The translations under genes and the position numbers were made by a program. The notes beneath the pieces were generated by a model. That model saw only the letters and a program-made list of their open reading frames with translations. It made no database searches and was not told the origin of the DNA. This document shows, one piece after another, positions 1-5,837 of a stretch of 5,837 bases of DNA; the first letter of the stretch is position 1, and the number at the start of each line of letters is the position of its first letter. The stretch lies in contig CALCHC010000055.1 of NCBI GenBank assembly GCA_937901335.1, positions 1 to 5,837 of the forward strand, written 5' to 3'. This DNA comes from an uncultured Phascolarctobacterium sp. (lineage in GTDB: Bacteria; Bacillota; Negativicutes; Acidaminococcales; Acidaminococcaceae).

Positions 1-14
1 AGGAAAGTAGCCCC

Positions 15-635
15 TCAAAAACTTTGAATACCCTTCTTTTGTTCTATAAGTTTGTCGTATAAGACGGTAACTGTTTTTGTAGGAAGATGGATGCGTTCTT
101 TTCTGAGTAATGTGCGTTTTCTTTGGTTGAGTGCGTAATCTCTATCACCTTTAGTAAACGCAGAGCAACAAAGATAACTTTTATTTTTGAGAATTTTTGT
201 GTGAATGATAAAGATGTAACTGGATAGATTTATATTACTTGCTATCAAATAGTCTGCTGTTATCGTTGTGGTGAAAGGGTATAGTTCAGGAATAAAAGTG
301 AAAAGATTGAACTCGTTATCAAATATGTTTTTTGCTTGAATAAGAGTTTCTAATCTTGGTTTCATCATTTCTGTATAGTAAGCACTTTTAGTAATAGTTT
401 TGTAGTGAATTTTATTAGCCAGAATTTTATTGATGACTAATGTGGAGTGATATTTGGGCATTTTCACATCTTTCATATATTGAAAACCAGCAAGATGTGG
501 GAAATCGCCTGTTGAGAAGGTAATTGTTATTGTTTCTAACTTGCCTTTATATCCATAAGTTAAAACATAATTGTATTCAGTTAGTTCTTTCCATATTTTT
601 GCCGCTCTTATAAGAATATTGTCTGGAGTTTCCAT
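15..635 (-). CDS. PBECR4-like predicted RNase/toxin-fold protein, 206 aa
   Basis: I recognise this as a probable stand-alone PBECR4 protein (phage-associated Barnase-EndoU-ColicinE5/D-RelE-like nuclease, group 4). That family is predicted, mostly from fold analysis, to cleave RNA. Visible features are an N-terminal helix (about residues 5-20), beta strands with the family-like block FPHLAGFQYMKD (45-56, with His47), a central helical stretch containing Arg94, a strand pair around 123-149, and a basic C-terminal block (DYALNQRKRTLLRKERI, 166-182) like the family's usual ending. Candidate active residues would be His47 and the Arg/Lys of the C-terminal block; this is inference. There is no signal peptide or membrane segment. 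I start at ATG 635 because AAGAGG (647-642) sits 6 nt upstream. The longer reading from 677 would begin inside the terminator stem. Its only visible neighbour in the same direction is the structured RNA upstream, so an RNA-controlled toxin is a plausible role. The alternative is an uncharacterised phage-derived protein. Confidence 0.75.
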   Translation of the reverse strand: METPDNILIRAAKIWKELTEYNYVLTYGYKGKLETITITFSTGDFPHLAGFQYMKDVKMPKYHSTLVINKILANKIHYKTITKSAYYTEMMKPRLETLIQAKNIFDNEFNLFTFIPELYPFTTTITADYLIASNINLSSYIFIIHTKILKNKSYLCCSAFTKGDRDYALNQRKRTLLRKERIHLPTKTVTVLYDKLIEQKKGIQSF

Positions 636-641
636 ATGTAG

Positions 642-647
642 CCTCTT
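642..647 (-). promoter_or_regulatory. Ribosome binding site of the PBECR4-like gene
   Basis: AAGAGG on the minus strand lies 6 nt before the ATG at 635. It decides the start codon, because the more upstream in-frame ATG at 677 has no comparable site and lies inside the terminator hairpin. The site follows the terminator T-tract by only a few bases, so translation of this gene depends on readthrough of the terminator. No other promoter is obvious. Confidence 0.7.
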
Positions 648-650
648 GTT

Positions 651-685
651 AAAAAAATAAAGGACTTTGCACTGCAAAGTCCTTT
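651..685 (-). terminator. Strong intrinsic (Rho-independent) terminator
   Basis: AAAGGACTTTGC (minus strand 685-674) pairs perfectly over 12 bp with its complement at 670-659, leaving a 3-nt loop. On the minus strand the stem is followed by TATTTTTTT (659-651), the T-tract needed for termination. The plus-strand side has no comparable T-run, so the terminator acts leftward. It ends the small RNA and separates it from the PBECR4-like gene, whose ribosome binding site begins about 4 nt later. Leakage through it would set expression of that gene. Confidence 0.9.
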
Positions 686-825
686 GATGCGTTTTCGTTC
701 AATTCCGTAGAATCTATTCGGTTTGAGGTTAACGCATAAACCCTCGGGCGGGCTCCACATATGGCTGCGTACCGATACAGTCATATGCTTCAAAGCGTCG
801 ATAGCTAGTCTTGCTGCTACCCTCT
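651..825 (-). ncRNA. Putative structured small RNA upstream of the PBECR4-like gene
   Basis: A roughly 175-nt transcript is predicted from a consensus promoter (832-859) to an intrinsic terminator (659-685 plus T-tract), with no convincing reading frame inside. Reading 5' to 3' on the minus strand, I see a hairpin UAGC-AG/CU-(A)-GCUA (819-802, loop CAAGA). Next comes a hairpin whose arms are both CAUAUG (787-782 and 763-758), extended by CUG/CAG. A possible CCC/GGG hairpin follows at 750-741. A 7-bp long-range helix AUGCGUU/AACGCAU (737-731 with 693-687) encloses a smaller CAA-CCG-UAG/CUA-CGG-UUG hairpin, and the terminator ends the RNA. The region is visibly richer in G+C than the flanking genes. 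The placement fits an RNA antitoxin, a leader with an attenuator, or an independent RNA such as 6S. I do not recognise a known family. That an RNA is made is well supported; its identity is not. Confidence 0.75.
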
Positions 826-831
826 AAATTT

Positions 832-859
832 ATTATAACACTAAACAAATTAAGGTCAA
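832..859 (-). promoter_or_regulatory. Consensus sigma-A/sigma-70 promoter for the small RNA
   Basis: On the minus strand TTGACC (859-854) is followed after 16 bp by a perfect TATAAT (837-832). Transcription is expected to begin near 825-824. The box sequences are near ideal, which suggests abundant transcription of the RNA, as expected for an RNA antitoxin or a housekeeping regulatory RNA. Confidence 0.85.
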
Positions 860-866
860 CGTATAC

Positions 867-885
867 ATTTCAAAAGTTGTGAAAT
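867..885. repeat. Inverted repeat between the divergent promoters, possible operator
   Basis: ATTTCA (867-872) and TGAAAT (880-885) form a perfect 6-bp inverted repeat around a 7-bp spacer. It lies between the -35 boxes of the leftward RNA promoter (854-859) and the rightward hsdR promoter (904-909). The position and dyad symmetry suit a regulator binding site, but short A+T-rich inverted repeats also occur by chance, and no regulator gene is visible in the window. Confidence 0.35.
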
Positions 886-903
886 CTGCGTGAAAAAGGG
901 GAT

Positions 904-932
904 TTGCTAACTTCTCTACAGGATAGTATAAT
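904..932 (+). promoter_or_regulatory. Promoter of the hsdR-hsdM operon
   Basis: TTGCTA (904-909) is followed after the optimal 17 bp by a perfect TATAAT (927-932). Transcription would start near 939, giving a leader of about 45 nt before hsdR. No terminator is seen between hsdR and hsdM, so this is the likely promoter for the whole restriction operon. Confidence 0.8.
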
Positions 933-984
933 TAAAACAAGAACAAATTTTTGGCGTGATGATTAGTTTTTAGGAGTGTGTAGT

Positions 985-3738
985 ATGAGTTACCAAAGCG
1001 AAGCACAATTAGAACAACAACTTATAGATGATTTATGTGGGCGCGATTATGAACGTGTCACTATTAAAGATATGGATGCTTTACTGCAAAATTTTAGAGA
1101 GCAGTTGAATGCATTTAATAAAGATAAATTAGGTGGAAAGCATCTTACTGACAAAGAATTTGAACGTGTCCTTTTAGAAGTGGATGGTAAAAGTGTTTAT
1201 CAAAGTGCGAAGATTTTGCGTGATAAACTTCTTTTGAATCGTGAAGATGGTACTCAAATTTATCTTGAACTTTTTGACGGCAAAGATTATAAACGCAACA
1301 TCTTCCAAGTTACCAATCAAGTAACAGTTAAACAAAAATATACTAATCGTTATGATGTAACTATTTTAATGAATGGCTTGCCTGTTCTTCAAATTGAACT
1401 TAAACGTCGTGGTATGGATATTAAGCAAGCTTTCAACCAAATTGAACGCTATCGCAAACATTCCTATCATAGCTTATTCCGTTTTGTTCAATTTTTCGTA
1501 ATCTCCAATGGTGTGGACACAAAGTATTTTGCTAACAATGATAGTAAAGCTTTGTACTCTTTAACTTTCTTCTGGACTGATGCACAAAACAAACGCATGA
1601 CAAATTTGCAAGATTTCTCTCGTGCGTTCTTTGATGTTTCCCATCTTACCAAGATGATTGCACGTTACACCATTATTAATGATGCAGAAAAATCTTTGAT
1701 GGTTATGCGTCCTTATCAAGTTTATGCTACAGAAGCTTTGGTAAAACAAGCTATTGAAACTGCAAATGGTGGATATATTTGGCATACCACTGGTAGTGGT
1801 AAGACTTTGACTTCTTTTAAGTGCAGTCAAATCTTAGCGCAAGAACCTATTGTTAAAAAAGTTTTCTTCGTAGTTGACCGTTCTGATTTGGATAGGCAAA
1901 CTACACAAGAGTTTAATAAATTTGAAGCAGATTCTGTTGATGCTACGGATAACACAGCGATTTTGGCTAAACAGGTTGCAGATGAAGATAAAACTTTCAT
2001 CGTTACTACTATCCAAAAATTGAGCAAGGCTGCTAATAGCAAACGTTATGCTTCTAATTTTGCTAAGTATCAAGATAGCAAAGTAATTATTATTTTTGAT
2101 GAATGTCATCGTAGTACCTTTGGTATGCAGTTAAAATCAATCAAACAAGTTCTGCCGAAAGCACAAGTCTTTGGTTTTACAGGTACTCCTCGTTTTGAAG
2201 CAAACAAAGCACAAGATGGACGTACTACTGCTGATATTTTTGGTAAATGCCTGCACAACTACTTGATTAAAGAAGCAATCTTAGACAATAACGTTTTAGG
2301 ATTTTCTGTTGAGTATATTAAAACCTTTGAAGGTCAATATGATCCAGAAGATAAAACAAAGGCTGTTGCTATTGATAAGGAAGAAGTGTTTACTAATCCT
2401 GCTCGTGTTGCGCTCATTGCTCATCACATTTTGGAATATCACAATACCAAAACTCGCAATAGACAATACACTGCGCTCTTTGCTGTTTCCAGCGTACAGA
2501 TGCTCGTTGCTTACTACAAAATGTTTAAGCAAATCAAACATGATTTGAAAATTTCCGCAGTTTATACTTACGGTGCAAATGAAGACGCAGAGTTCCGTGA
2601 TGAACATTCTCGTGATGCATTGGAAGATATCATCAAGGATTATAACAAAATGTTTGGCACTAGTTATTCTACCGATACCTTTGGTGCTTATGCTTCTGAC
2701 TTGATGAAAAAGATTAAGACAGCGCAAGTTGATATTGTTATCGTTGTGGGCATGATGCTTACCGGTTTTGACTCCAAACCTTTGAATACACTCTACGTTG
2801 ATAAAAATTTGGAATACCATAATTTATTGCAAGCCTATTCCAGAACCAACAGGGTAGAGCAATCTACTAAGCCTTTTGGCAACATCGTGTGCTATCGTAA
2901 TTTGAAGAATAATACTGACGATGCAATTCGCTTGTTCTCTCAAACAGGTCAAGTGGACGACGTGTTAATCAAAGACATGCGCTATTATCTTGACTTGTTC
3001 CGTAAGAAATTGGCGGTGCTGTTTAAGCTTGCACCTACCCCTAAATTGGTAGATGCTTTGGAAAGTGAAGACGATAAAAAACAATTTATTATCGCTTTCC
3101 GTGAATTGAGTAAAGTTAAACTTGTACTGGAAACATTTACCGAATTTGATTTCGATACTCATATTCTAGAAATGACAGAACAAGAATTTGAGGAATATAA
3201 ATCCAAATACTTCCTTATCTATGACGGTTTGAAGAATGACAAAAACTATGACAAGGTTTCTATTTTGAATGACATAGATTTTTGTATTGAACTGATGGCT
3301 ACAGACCGCATTAACGTTGCGTACATTATGAACTTAATTCGCAACGTGGATAGGGAAGATAAGAAGAAACAAGAACAAGAAATTGCTCACATCAAAAATG
3401 AAATGCATCGTAGTGATAGTTTGGAATTGCGTCGCAAGGTAGAACTTATTGAAAAATTCTTGGACGAGGTTGTTCCTAAACTTGCTCCGCAAGATTCTGT
3501 TGATGATGCTTACGATAGCTTCGTTAGTGTGGAACGCATTGCAGAAATCAATGCCTTTGCCCAAGAAAATGATGTGGACGGCGAGTTTTTGCGTAACGAA
3601 ATTGCTGACTATGAATTTACAGGCATAATCAACAAAACTAAAATTATGTCTTTTATTAAGAAACCATTTGTTTTGAAAAATAAAATTGCTAAAGCTATTA
3701 CTGAATTTATCCAAGCAAACGTGCTGAAGTATCAGTAA
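985..3738 (+). CDS. hsdR: Type I restriction enzyme R subunit HsdR (nuclease and DNA translocase)
   Basis: HsdR is the ATP-driven motor and nuclease of the type I restriction complex. It joins HsdM and HsdS, reels in unmodified DNA and cuts it at a distance. This 917-residue protein is complete, near the family's usual 900-1050. The N-terminal nuclease domain shows Asp124, Glu138-Leu-Lys140 and the QIERY motif (152-156), a PD-(D/E)xK active site with the QxxxY motif typical of HsdR. The superfamily 2 translocase follows: Walker A TGSGKT (269-274), the DECH box (372-375), TGTP (399-402), TGFDS (593-597) and motif VI QAYSRTNR (616-623). A helical, charged C-terminal region binds the methylase core. 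All key residues are present. I chose ATG 985 because AGGAG (972-976) lies 8 nt upstream; the in-frame GTG at 976 overlaps that site. hsdM follows after 18 bp. Confidence 0.95.
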   Translation: MSYQSEAQLEQQLIDDLCGRDYERVTIKDMDALLQNFREQLNAFNKDKLGGKHLTDKEFERVLLEVDGKSVYQSAKILRDKLLLNREDGTQIYLELFDGKDYKRNIFQVTNQVTVKQKYTNRYDVTILMNGLPVLQIELKRRGMDIKQAFNQIERYRKHSYHSLFRFVQFFVISNGVDTKYFANNDSKALYSLTFFWTDAQNKRMTNLQDFSRAFFDVSHLTKMIARYTIINDAEKSLMVMRPYQVYATEALVKQAIETANGGYIWHTTGSGKTLTSFKCSQILAQEPIVKKVFFVVDRSDLDRQTTQEFNKFEADSVDATDNTAILAKQVADEDKTFIVTTIQKLSKAANSKRYASNFAKYQDSKVIIIFDECHRSTFGMQLKSIKQVLPKAQVFGFTGTPRFEANKAQDGRTTADIFGKCLHNYLIKEAILDNNVLGFSVEYIKTFEGQYDPEDKTKAVAIDKEEVFTNPARVALIAHHILEYHNTKTRNRQYTALFAVSSVQMLVAYYKMFKQIKHDLKISAVYTYGANEDAEFRDEHSRDALEDIIKDYNKMFGTSYSTDTFGAYASDLMKKIKTAQVDIVIVVGMMLTGFDSKPLNTLYVDKNLEYHNLLQAYSRTNRVEQSTKPFGNIVCYRNLKNNTDDAIRLFSQTGQVDDVLIKDMRYYLDLFRKKLAVLFKLAPTPKLVDALESEDDKKQFIIAFRELSKVKLVLETFTEFDFDTHILEMTEQEFEEYKSKYFLIYDGLKNDKNYDKVSILNDIDFCIELMATDRINVAYIMNLIRNVDREDKKKQEQEIAHIKNEMHRSDSLELRRKVELIEKFLDEVVPKLAPQDSVDDAYDSFVSVERIAEINAFAQENDVDGEFLRNEIADYEFTGIINKTKIMSFIKKPFVLKNKIAKAITEFIQANVLKYQ

Positions 3739-3743
3739 TGCTT

Positions 3744-3750
3744 GGGAGGA
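3744..3750 (+). promoter_or_regulatory. Ribosome binding site of hsdM
   Basis: GGGAGGA lies 6 nt before the hsdM ATG at 3757, inside the 18-bp gap after the hsdR stop. It is a strong site and shows that hsdM is translated independently from the shared operon transcript. Confidence 0.8.
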
Positions 3751-3756
3751 ATATAA

Positions 3757-5352
3757 ATGAGTACATCTGATATTCAAAAAACACAGCAAGCTGCGTTACA
3801 CGCTACTTTGTGGAATATGGCGAATGATTTGCGCGGAGCAATGGAAGCTTACGAATTTAAGTCTTATATTTTGGGACTAATCTTCTTCCGCTACTTGTCT
3901 GAAAAAGTTGAAAAGCAAGCTGCTGAATTTTTGCAATACGATAATATTAGCTTTGAAGATTTTTGGAAAGATGCGGATGATGAAATAAAACAAAGCTTTC
4001 GTGAAGAAATGATTGACGCTTTGGGATATTTTATTGAGCCGGATCATTTGTTTTCCAGCTTGATTGCGCAAATCCAAACCAATGATTTTGACATTGAAGT
4101 TTTGCAAAAAGCAATCACTTCTATTTCTGAATCTTCTTTGGGAACAGAAAGTCAACAAGATTTTGAAGGCTTGTTTGACGATATGGATTTAACCAATAAT
4201 AAATTAGGCAAGGATGTTAAAAGCCGTAGCAAAGTTATGGGCAAAGCTATGACCAGTATTAACAGCCTTTCCTTAGAATTTGATAACGCAGAAATAGATG
4301 TACTTGGCGATGCTTATGAATACCTTATTGGTATGTTTGCACAAACCGCAGGCAAAAAAGCAGGGGAGTTCTATACTCCGCAACAAGTTTCTAAAATTTT
4401 GGCACGCATTGTATCCATGGGTAAAAGCGAGCTTCTTTCCGTTTATGATCCTTGCTGTGGCAGTGGTTCTTTGCTGTTGCGTGTGGGTAAGGAATGTAAG
4501 GTGCGTAAGTATTACGGACAAGAACTTACTGCGACCACTTTTAACTTGGCGCGTATGAATATGCTTTTGCATGGCGTGCAATATAAATACTTTAACATTG
4601 CTAATGGCGATACTTTGGAAGAACCGGAGTTCTACGGTGAAACTTTTAGCGCTGTGGTTTCCAATCCTCCGTATTCTGCAAAGTGGAGTGCTAATGCAGA
4701 GTTTTTAGAAGATGAACGCTTTAGTGCTTATGGAAAGCTTGCTCCTGCTTCCAAGGCGGACTTCGCTTTTGTAGCACATATGCTTTACTATTTGGAAGAA
4801 GAAGGCACTTTGGCAGTAGTGCTTCCACACGGCGTTTTGTTCCGTGGTGCAGCGGAAGAACAAATCCGTAAAGTGCTTATCAAAGATAAAAATGCTTTGG
4901 ATGCTGTAATAGGCTTGCCTGCAAACTTGTTCTACGGGACAAGTATTCCCACTTGTATTTTAGTTTTCAAAAAACGTCGTAATGGTAACAGCGGTAATAT
5001 TCTTTTCATTGATGCTTCTAAAGATTTTGACAAGGCAAAAAATCAAAATCTGTTGACTGATGCACACATTGATAAAATTATCAGTGCTTACGCTGCACGT
5101 ACTGATATCGAAAAATATAGTCACGTTGCAACAATGGAAGAAATTGCTGCCAACGATTACAATTTGAACATTCCTCGTTACGTTGATACCTTTGAGGAAG
5201 AAGAACCTATTGATTTGCAAGCAGAGTTTAAAGCGTTGGCACAATTGCAAGAAGAAGCAAAGGCTATTGACGGAAAATTGGCGGCGTATTTTAAAGAGCT
5301 TGGGATAACAGAAAATTTTTATGATGGTATACCAACACTTGGGAAAAATCTT
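3757..5352 (+). CDS. hsdM: Type I DNA methyltransferase subunit HsdM, lacking its own stop codon
   Basis: HsdM transfers methyl from S-adenosylmethionine to the N6 of adenine in the site chosen by HsdS; two copies plus one HsdS make the methylase core. The N-terminal helical domain is IC-like (LWNMANDLRGAMEAYEFKSY, 19-38). The catalytic domain begins at GEFYTP (203-208). The cofactor motif DPCCGSGS is at 231-238 and the catalytic motif NPPY at 303-306. Later conserved blocks are ADFAFV (334-339), LPHGVLF (about 356-362) and LPANLFYGTSIPT (387-399). A charged helical tail ends at about KELGI (513-517), where proteins of this family, such as the roughly 520-residue EcoR124I HsdM, normally stop. 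All active-site residues are present. The oddity is the end: no stop codon follows, and the frame continues straight into HsdS-like residues from 5353. A one-base change in the T5 tract at 5316-5320 would restore a stop. The right boundary given here is therefore a domain boundary, not a true gene end. Confidence 0.93.
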
Positions 5353-5421
5353 ATGAGTGGTAAGTTACGTTTTAAAGATGAAAATGGTAAAGACTTTCCT
5401 GATTGGGAAGAGAAGAAGTTT
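5353..5421 (+). pseudogene. hsdS: N-terminal fragment of type I specificity subunit HsdS, cut off after about 22 residues
   Basis: The stretch KLRFKDENGKDFPDWEEKK is the familiar opening of many Firmicute HsdS proteins, which bind two half-sites of DNA and dictate target specificity. A start ATG at 5353 is plausible, with GGGAA at 5341-5345 as a weak ribosome binding site. The ATG also overlaps a TGA (5354-5356) in the adjacent frame, the usual ATGA coupling of hsdM to hsdS. In this window it is in the same frame as hsdM, so it reads as a fusion. A normal HsdS would continue for about 380-420 residues with two target recognition domains and conserved helices. Instead the sequence changes character at about 5413-5424. 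A whole HsdS is therefore not present and the specificity of the system cannot be read. Confidence 0.7.
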
Positions 5422-5424
5422 GAC
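5413..5424. other. Probable chimeric junction between HsdS and glycosidase sequence
   Basis: Residues up to DWEEKK (ending 5418) are HsdS-like, and from FDLTGIG (starting 5419) the protein is glycosidase-like, with a simultaneous change in codon preference. No insertion sequence, integrase site or direct repeat is visible at the border. A short shared string such as GAAGAAGTTTGA could have allowed two unrelated reads to be joined. I consider an assembly artefact the most likely cause. Confidence 0.65.
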
Positions 5425-5837
5425 CTCACAGGCATTGGAGCAAATGATATTATCGAGCGCGTTGGTTTGCGTGTAAAGGGCAACAACAACGACTATCAGC
5501 TTTATGTAGGTAAACTCGAAATCAACGACAACAGCGTTGTTACACCAGCAGAAGTTAAAGACCTGATTGCAGAGGTCAAGATGGAGACCAAAGAGTCTAT
5601 GTCATTGAAACTTCACTGGGATGTTGATGCTCAGGCTGTAACACGTGCTAAATGGGGCTTGGTTTACAACGACGAAGCAAATATCGACCACTTCGAGGTG
5701 CTTTACAAGGTGGGTGAAGACGGTAAGGTTGCATTGGTAGGTACAACATCACAGTGGGCTACATTCGTTGGCAACATTGAGTTCGAGAGCGCAGACGACG
5801 TTCCATACATTGGTATACGTTCAGTATCTACGGACCT
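5419..5837 (+). CDS. Partial C-terminal domains resembling a GH85 endo-beta-N-acetylglucosaminidase, Bacteroidales-like, open at both ends
   Basis: About 139 residues run in the same frame to the window end without a stop. The first part, with the block IIERVGLRVKG and then DYQLYVGKLEIND, resembles the beta-sandwich domain that follows the catalytic barrel in GH85 enzymes releasing N-glycans from glycoproteins. The next part (from about 5590: LKLHWDVD, then HFEVLYKVGEDGK) looks like a fibronectin type III-like module. No catalytic residues are present because the barrel is missing. Codon use shifts sharply here: GAC outnumbers GAT about 10 to 3, and GAG, AAC, ACA and ATC are frequent. In hsdM, GAT, GAA and AAT dominate. 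This suggests DNA from a Prevotella-like Bacteroidales. The family name is from memory of sequence patterns; a different secreted glycosidase with the same accessory domains is possible. Confidence 0.55.

Noticed and set aside
15..677. Longer, 220-residue version of the PBECR4-like protein starting at 677
   Set aside because: Its first 14 codons translate the terminator hairpin and T-tract, there is no ribosome binding site before it, and a good one stands before the ATG at 635.
608..793. 61-residue reading frame on the minus strand
   Set aside because: It runs through the structured RNA and the terminator and into the PBECR4-like gene in another frame, with no ribosome binding site or recognisable protein feature.
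651..825. 6S RNA identity for the small RNA
   Set aside because: Size (about 175 nt) and the strong promoter and terminator fit, but the 5' and 3' ends do not form a convincing closing helix. The 5' end instead makes its own hairpin. I keep it as an unproved alternative; a 6S covariance search would settle it.
651..825. tracrRNA or CRISPR-associated RNA
   Set aside because: There are no CRISPR repeats or Cas genes in the window, so an anti-repeat cannot be identified.
976..984. GTG start for HsdR at 976
   Set aside because: The GTG overlaps the AGGAG ribosome binding site that serves the ATG at 985, so the three additional residues are not expected.
1561..3789. Minus-strand open frames of 65-174 codons under hsdR, such as 2296-2820 and 3334-3789
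   Set aside because: They are antisense shadows of a clearly coding hsdR frame, lack ribosome binding sites and have Cys/Phe/Asn-rich, unfamiliar translations.
3757..5837. A novel natural methyltransferase-glycosidase fusion enzyme
   Set aside because: The intervening HsdS start fragment, the simultaneous codon-use change and the lack of a plausible shared function or location (a cytoplasmic DNA enzyme against a secreted glycan enzyme) make a chimeric join far more likely.

Overview
The window looks like a defence locus from a low-GC gut-type Firmicute, joined at its right end to about 410 bp of DNA that looks like another organism. The inference rests on A+T-rich codon use (GAA, AAA, GAT and AAT dominate), strong sigma-A-type promoters, AGGAG-type ribosome binding sites, an intrinsic terminator with a T-tract, and a type I restriction system of the EcoR124 (IC) style. 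I cannot name the genus.

Layout, left to right. (1) On the minus strand, positions 635 to 15 encode a 206-residue protein that I recognise as PBECR4-like, a predicted RNase/toxin fold of the Barnase-EndoU-ColicinE5/D-RelE group. (2) Directly upstream of it, positions 825 to about 651 appear to specify a roughly 175-nt structured RNA. It has its own consensus promoter (TTGACC-N16-TATAAT) and ends in a perfect 12-bp terminator hairpin. The ribosome binding site and start codon of the protein gene follow the terminator at once. (3) Positions 840-984 hold a divergent promoter region with an inverted repeat, including a near-perfect promoter (TTGCTA-N17-TATAAT) for the restriction operon. (4) On the plus strand, hsdR (985-3738) and hsdM (3757 onward) form an operon 18 bp apart. 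(5) hsdM has no stop codon. It reads in frame into the first ~20 residues of an HsdS specificity subunit (5353 to about 5420). That in turn switches abruptly to a sequence resembling the C-terminal accessory domains of a Bacteroidales-type GH85 endo-beta-N-acetylglucosaminidase, which runs off the end of the window.

How the parts work together. HsdR (nuclease plus DEAD-like translocase), HsdM (N6-adenine methyltransferase) and HsdS (target recognition) normally assemble into one restriction-modification complex. Here HsdS is cut off almost at once. The join to the glycosidase is more likely a metagenome assembly chimera than biology. The most interesting possibly new system is the divergent pair on the left: promoter, structured RNA, terminator, RNase-fold protein. 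This is the layout of type III (ToxIN-like) toxin-antitoxin modules. In addition, the RNA contains a stretch able to pair with the translation start of the protein gene. This remains a hypothesis from sequence layout only.
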